From NCBI GenBank assembly GCA_947503365.1, contig CANNDT010000009.1:11496-75495 (forward strand): DNA of 64,000 nucleotides, read 5' to 3'. Under the pieces are notes generated by a model. That model searched no databases. It was given only the letters and a program-made list of their open reading frames with translations, and was not told the origin of the DNA. This DNA is from CANNDT01 sp945876205 (GTDB lineage: Bacteria; Acidobacteriota; Vicinamibacteria; Vicinamibacterales; UBA2999). This document shows, piece after piece, positions 60,139 to 64,000 of this stretch. The position numbers and the translations under genes are program-made. The first letter of the stretch is position 1. Every line of letters starts with the position of its first letter.

Positions 60139-60618
60139 ATGGCGCACCATCATCAGCACCACGGCGCCGACGCTGTCTTCAAAGGCTCGATTCCGGAGCC
60201 CAACTCGGAGATGAACATCACGCCGATGATCGACGTGCTGCTCGTGCTCCTCGTCATCTTCATGGCGGCCCTGCCGCTCAACCAGCGTGGTTTGGACGTC
60301 AATCTGCCTGCCGAGACCCAGCAGGCCGAGCAGCAGCAGCCCGATCTCAGCCAGATCGTGCTCGAATACACCGGCGACAAGAAGATCTCGATCAACAAGC
60401 AGGACGTGGTCATCGCCGAGCTCGAGGATCGCCTCCGCACGATCTTCGAGGAGCGGAAAGACAAGACGATGTTCATCGCGGCTGACGGCAGCCTGCGCTA
60501 CGGCGACATCATCGAGGTCATCGACGCCGCGAAGGGCGCCGGGGTCGAGAAGGTCGGCATCGTCACCGAGGGCATGCGTCGCGCCGCCGGCGCCACCAAC
60601 GCTCCCGGCACCGAGTAG
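60139..60618 (+). CDS. exbD: ExbD/TolR-like protein, second copy
   Basis: 159 residues from ATG 60139, 1 base after the first copy, with GGAGGGGG upstream. His-rich N-terminus (MAHHHQHHGAD), helix SEMNITPMIDVLLVLLVIFM with the essential Asp, then DKTMFIAADGSLRYGDIIEV. Divergent from the first copy, so the channel may be a heteromer or serve different receptors. Confidence 0.94.
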   Translation: MAHHHQHHGADAVFKGSIPEPNSEMNITPMIDVLLVLLVIFMAALPLNQRGLDVNLPAETQQAEQQQPDLSQIVLEYTGDKKISINKQDVVIAELEDRLRTIFEERKDKTMFIAADGSLRYGDIIEVIDAAKGAGVEKVGIVTEGMRRAAGATNAPGTE

Positions 60619-60664
60619 TTTCGTCGCAGCGCGCTTCGGCGCCGCAGTGGTAAACATTCTGCGT

Positions 60665-60698
60665 AACGGCCGCTTCCGGAAGGAGGCGGCCGTTTTTT
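60665..60698 (+). terminator. Intrinsic terminator of the tonB operon
   Basis: Stem aacggccgc (60665-60673) / gcggccgtt (60686-60694), 12-base loop, then a run of T to 60698. It closes the tonB-exbB-exbD-exbD transcript. Confidence 0.9.
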
Positions 60699-60737
60699 CT
60701 GTACGACGCCGGCTCGAAGCGGTTCCCTGGTCTGGGG

Positions 60738-61577
60738 CTAGTTCTTCAGGACGCCGTAGCGTCGCAGCGCCTTCGTAAAGGTATCCTCGACGCCTTCCAC
60801 CGCCCACATCCCCTGCGCGTTGACCCGCGCCTCCTTCGGAAAGCAGAGTAGGTTGGCTTCGAAGTAGTTTCCGAAGAGCCGCTCAGTGCTGCCGAAGTAA
60901 TTCTTCGGGTTGAAGTAGTGCGGGATGTGCCACCAGCATGAGTAGCCGAGCTCATCGAGCATCTGCAGGATGGCCGATGAGCCCTCTTCTGAGTTGTTCT
61001 CGACGAAGAGCACCGGGCGATGCGCCGCAATCGTGGCCCGCGCGCCACCCAGCACCCGGACCTCCGCCCCTTCGACGTCGATCTTGATCAGATTGCAGCG
61101 CCCCAGCTGCAGGTCGTCGACGCGGACTGCGGGCACACGTTCGCCCCGGCTGTGGCCTTCCGAGCTCACCGCGCCGAAATTCCGTTCTACCCGCGGATCG
61201 AGCGCGGGAATGAGCATGCTGCCCGGTTCATCACTGACGACGACGTTCTGGCACACGACATTGGTCAGCGCGTTGAGCGCAACATTGCCGCACAGTACCT
61301 GGAAGGTGAGCCGCTGCGGTTCGAATGCGACGACCACGCCGGTCTCTGTCACCTTCTTCGCGAGCGCCACGGTGTGGGTGCCGATGTTGGCGCCCACATC
61401 GAGCACCACATCACCTGGCTTCAGCACCTGGAACAGCAGATCGAGCTCGCATTCCGCCCATTCTCCATACACGTCGAGCGAGCGGCCGATGTAGCGGTCG
61501 TTGATGTTGTAGGCAAACAGGCCGTGGCGGCACTGCTTCACCGTCATGTGACCGCTTTCGAGAAGGCGATTAGACAT
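60738..61577 (-). CDS. FkbM family methyltransferase
   Basis: 279 residues from ATG 61577, overlapping the glycosyltransferase stop by 8 bases. SAM motif VVLDVGANIGTHTVALAKKV, VVAFEPQRLTFQVLCGNVAL, then the FkbM hallmark LIKIDVEGAEVRVLGGA and PVLFVENN. Methylates hydroxyl groups, often on sugars or glycans; the linked glycosyltransferase supports a glycan substrate. Confidence 0.88.
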   Translation of the reverse strand: MSNRLLESGHMTVKQCRHGLFAYNINDRYIGRSLDVYGEWAECELDLLFQVLKPGDVVLDVGANIGTHTVALAKKVTETGVVVAFEPQRLTFQVLCGNVALNALTNVVCQNVVVSDEPGSMLIPALDPRVERNFGAVSSEGHSRGERVPAVRVDDLQLGRCNLIKIDVEGAEVRVLGGARATIAAHRPVLFVENNSEEGSSAILQMLDELGYSCWWHIPHYFNPKNYFGSTERLFGNYFEANLLCFPKEARVNAQGMWAVEGVEDTFTKALRRYGVLKN

Positions 61578-62910
61578 TACATGACAGCTTTGCGACGCGC
61601 TGCGTTGCATGGGGATCCTCCGGTGACAGGTCGCGCGCCGCGACGGCCGCCTCGAGCGCGCCAGCGCGGTCGCCGCGCGCCTCGAGCGCAATTGACAGGT
61701 TCAGGGCGGCCTCGTGCGTCGGCTGCGTCCGGAGGCTGACGCACAGATGAGCGACGGCCTCGTCCGGCCGGCCGAGTCCAAGCGCGACGACGCCGTGTAA
61801 TCCAGCGAGCTCTCCGGCAGTTGCGTCGGCGTCAGCACCGCCCCCCGCATCAATGCTCGCGAGGCAGTCACGTGCCTCTGCGAATCGGTGCTGCCGGATC
61901 AGCGTGCGCGCGCGGGCGATGACGGCCCGTTTCAGGTTTCTCGCCGCCTCCGGTAGTCCTGGGCTGAGAGCCAGGGCGCGCCGAAATGCCGCTTCCGCCG
62001 CCGCCGGGTCAGCCAGCTGCTGGTGCACCAGGCCTTCTTCCACGGCAATCTCCGGCGCATACCGGGATAGCGTTCGCTTTGCGATGGTCAGGGCGTCCAG
62101 AGTTTTTTCGCAGTCGCCGCGTTTCCTGTAACACACCGCAAGCTGCAACTGGCTGTCGCGAAAGCGAGGCTTGAGGGCGAGTGCTCTCTCGAAGCACGGA
62201 ATGGCAGCGTCCCAATCCTGCAGTTCTGAATACTGGATTCCGAGCTCGTAATGAGCCAGCGGGTCCCGGGGAGCGTCGCTGACCTTCAGCAGGCCCATTC
62301 GCAGGTAGGCGTCGCCCTTGCTGCGCAGCAGGTCTGTGCTGCCCGCCTTGCCGTAGTGGTGGATCACCCAGTCGCCCTGGGCCTGTGCGAGTGGCCGGTG
62401 AGGATCCTTCGACACCAGTTCTTCGTGCACGCGGCTCTTGAACCGCAGCGCCGGCCGGTTTCTGAACAGCCGCCGGCACGTCACGTCCACGAATCCGGGA
62501 TACGGCCCGCCTTCCTCGTAACCGCCAGGGCCGGGCTGCCAGCCGACGACAAACCCCGACGGAAGGTAGTGACGCTGAGACGCCGTCACGGCGTCCAGGC
62601 GCTCTCGCCGCAGCCAGGCACGGATCCGCGCGTGATCGCGCGCGGCGATCGATTCGTCCGCGTCGATCACGAGGATCCAATCGCCGCCCGCCGCTTCGAG
62701 GCTGTGGTTGCGCGCGGCGCTGAAATCGTCCTGCCACGCGAAATCGAGCACCTGTGCGCCAAATGATCGCGCGATCTGCACGGTGCGGTCGGTGCTCCCG
62801 GTGTCGACGAGGACGATCTCGTTGACAAGCCCCTGCACCGACTCCAGGCACCTGGAGAGGTGGCGCTCTTCATTCTTCGCGATCATGCAGAGCGACAGGG
62901 TAGGGGTCAC
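61570..62910 (-). CDS. Family 2 glycosyltransferase with C-terminal TPR repeats
   Basis: 446 residues from GTG 62910 (TPTLSLCMIAKNEERHLSRC). GT-A fold about 1-210 with VDTGSTDRTVQIARSFGAQV, the DAD-like metal motif LVIDADES, and HEELVSKD. Residues about 220-440 form TPR repeats (DPLAHYELGIQYSELQDWDA, EAAFRRALALSPGLPEAARN). This SunS-like GT2-TPR layout often modifies proteins or peptides; target unknown. Coupled to the FkbM gene. Confidence 0.87.
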   Translation of the reverse strand: MTPTLSLCMIAKNEERHLSRCLESVQGLVNEIVLVDTGSTDRTVQIARSFGAQVLDFAWQDDFSAARNHSLEAAGGDWILVIDADESIAARDHARIRAWLRRERLDAVTASQRHYLPSGFVVGWQPGPGGYEEGGPYPGFVDVTCRRLFRNRPALRFKSRVHEELVSKDPHRPLAQAQGDWVIHHYGKAGSTDLLRSKGDAYLRMGLLKVSDAPRDPLAHYELGIQYSELQDWDAAIPCFERALALKPRFRDSQLQLAVCYRKRGDCEKTLDALTIAKRTLSRYAPEIAVEEGLVHQQLADPAAAEAAFRRALALSPGLPEAARNLKRAVIARARTLIRQHRFAEARDCLASIDAGGGADADATAGELAGLHGVVALGLGRPDEAVAHLCVSLRTQPTHEAALNLSIALEARGDRAGALEAAVAARDLSPEDPHATQRVAKLSCNV

Positions 62911-62998
62911 GGTCCTCGGTCGGTTGCTGCAGGATCGACGCCAGCGCGTCCGACGCGGCACGCTGTCTTCAGCACGGCCGAACGCGATTCAAGAGCGT

Positions 62999-63032
62999 CG
63001 GCCTACCGACAGCCCGGGGTGTCGGTAGGCCG
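62999..63032. repeat. Perfect 13-bp inverted repeat
   Basis: Arms cggcctaccgaca (62999-63011) and tgtcggtaggccg (63020-63032), loop gcccgggg. Lies between the receptor terminator and the glycosyltransferase gene. No T-tract; may be a REP-like element or a transcript stabiliser. Confidence 0.7.
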
Positions 63033-63085
63033 TGAAATCGACAGCGGGTGCCCAGGTGGCCGCGAGGTCCTCAGAGGCGTACATG

Positions 63086-63114
63086 AAAAAGCCGGCGCCC
63101 TTTCGGACGCCGGC
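63086..63114 (-). terminator. Intrinsic terminator of the TonB-dependent receptor gene
   Basis: Minus strand stem gccggcgtcc (63114-63105), loop gaaa, gggcgccggc (63100-63091), then five T (63090-63086). One G-U pair. It lies 36 bases after the receptor stop. Confidence 0.88.
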
Positions 63115-63150
63115 TGTCGAGGCGGTTCCTTGTTCCTGGTTCCGCGTTCC

Positions 63151-64000
63151 TTAGTTGAAGGAGTAGCGGAAGCTGAGCATGAACTGGTAGACGTCGCTCA
63201 ATCCAGACGAATTCTGGAAGGTCTTGGTCACCAGTTGGTTGTTCGCGACGGCCATGCGGTAGCTCACGCGTCCCGCTGCGTCGGCCAGGGCGTTGGTCAG
63301 GAGCTGGGCGCCGTAGGCCTGGGTGATCGGCACGACCAGGCGCTGCGCCACGCCCCAGTTGTGGTTCAGGAAGTTTCCGAAGTTCGTGAAGTCGATTCGG
63401 ACCTGCCCTGCGTTCCGCTTGCCGGCAATGTTCGCGAAGATATCCTGGGTCAGGCTCAGGTCCATTCGCTTGACGAAGGGGTTCCAGAGACCGCCGCGCT
63501 CAGCGTATTCGCCGCGGTGCTTGCTCAGGTACTTGTCCTGGGTGATGTAGGCCTCGAATGCGGCCGCCTGCGCGTCGGCGCTGAACGTCGTCCCGCCCAC
63601 CGTGAAGGGCACGAAATTCATCTCCGCAGTGCTCTTCGGGATGTAGATCAGGTCGTTGCCCGACCCGCCGTCGCCGTTCATGTCACCGGCAAACACGTAG
63701 CTGGCGTTGGTACTGAGACCGCTGCCGGCGCCAATCAGGGCGGGCTTTGCCTCCCAGAACGCCGAGATGGTCGTGGCCCCGAATCCGAAGTACGACTTCG
63801 TGTAGGTGGTCTGCAGGAATACGCGGTGGCCCTGAGCCGACTGTGAGCGCCCGACTCCGGGGTTGTTGGGATCCCCGCTGTGCTCGTTGAGGTTGAACGA
63901 CGAGCCGGCCGTCGATCCCGGGTCGATGGTGTTGTGCGCATCGCCGTAGCTGTAGGCGCCCTTGAGGCTGAGCCCGTTGAAGGGCGACTTCGAGAGCATT
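63151..64000 (-). CDS. TonB-dependent receptor, Oar-like, C-terminal part
   Basis: At least 283 residues; the frame runs off the right edge, so the signal, carboxypeptidase-like and plug domains are outside. Seen: last barrel strands with GDPNNPGVGRSQSAQGHRVF, AGDMNGDGGSGNDLIYIPKS, VRIDFTNFGNFLNHNWG and the terminal Phe (FMLSFRYSFN). Acidobacterial genomes hold many such receptors. The tonB-exb operon nearby would energise it, but they are not co-transcribed. Confidence 0.88.
   Translation of the reverse strand, partial: MLSKSPFNGLSLKGAYSYGDAHNTIDPGSTAGSSFNLNEHSGDPNNPGVGRSQSAQGHRVFLQTTYTKSYFGFGATTISAFWEAKPALIGAGSGLSTNASYVFAGDMNGDGGSGNDLIYIPKSTAEMNFVPFTVGGTTFSADAQAAAFEAYITQDKYLSKHRGEYAERGGLWNPFVKRMDLSLTQDIFANIAGKRNAGQVRIDFTNFGNFLNHNWGVAQRLVVPITQAYGAQLLTNALADAAGRVSYRMAVANNQLVTKTFQNSSGLSDVYQFMLSFRYSFN

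Overview
The window is GC-rich, densely packed chromosomal DNA from a Gram-negative (diderm) bacterium. LptD, RmlABC, TonB/ExbB/ExbD, an Oar-like TonB-dependent receptor and several outer-membrane barrel proteins imply an LPS-bearing outer membrane. The mix of genes (receptor type, MA-peptidase/PD40/barrel protein, REP-associated transposase with GGGGTCAGACCCC palindromes, proton-pumping pyrophosphatase) points to an acidobacterium, perhaps of the Vicinamibacteria. That placement is an inference without a 16S or marker search. I saw no tRNA, rRNA or CRISPR array, and no gene-free stretch over 300 bases.

Layout. 1-10 kb: the end of a YcbB-type L,D-transpeptidase, a truncated glutathione peroxidase, a HupE/UreJ-like protein, a coupled cupredoxin / HD-GYP / porin operon, an M1 aminopeptidase with a cupin protein, and a MetE-like protein. 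10-15.5 kb: an nfeD-slipin-hydrolase chain followed by a metallophosphoesterase, then a REP-associated transposase (RAYT) bracketed by paired palindromes. 15.5-22 kb: DinB-like protein, nucleotide pyrophosphatase-like protein, triple HhH protein, MscL, Kup and a methyltransferase. 22-27.6 kb: a PA2779-like protein, then two successive proteins that each join a protease-like domain to a probable outer-membrane barrel. 27.6-32.3 kb: thioredoxin and small membrane proteins, then thiC under a TPP riboswitch. 32.4-35.4 kb: a Clp-like double AAA+ ATPase and a radical SAM protein. 35.4-44.2 kb, all on the minus strand: deoxynucleoside kinase, accD, folC, lptD, rmlA, rmlC-like, rmlB and a 4-keto-sugar reductase, largely envelope biogenesis. 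44.3-50.9 kb: a HEAT-repeat/cyclophilin lipoprotein, two tiny genes for the same 16-residue Lys/Ala peptide, a TPR protein and ddl. 49.7-57.7 kb: tgt-yajC-secD-secF-uppP-DUF502-hppA. 58-60.7 kb: tonB-exbB-exbD-exbD with a consensus promoter and terminator. The right end holds a glycosyltransferase/FkbM methyltransferase pair and the C-terminus of a TonB-dependent receptor.

Many genes are chained by 4-base ATGA or GTGA overlaps, implying translational coupling. Two signals stand out. First, at least eight operon-leading genes have a TAnnnT-type -10 hexamer exactly 6 nt before the start codon, which predicts leaderless mRNAs. Second, the 46.4-46.9 kb region carries twin genes for the identical peptide MAKKAKAAKKKAAKKR, each with its own Shine-Dalgarno site and intrinsic terminator. 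This is the best candidate here for an undescribed small system. Degenerate 7-, 8- and 15-bp tandem repeats recur at gene ends and between genes.
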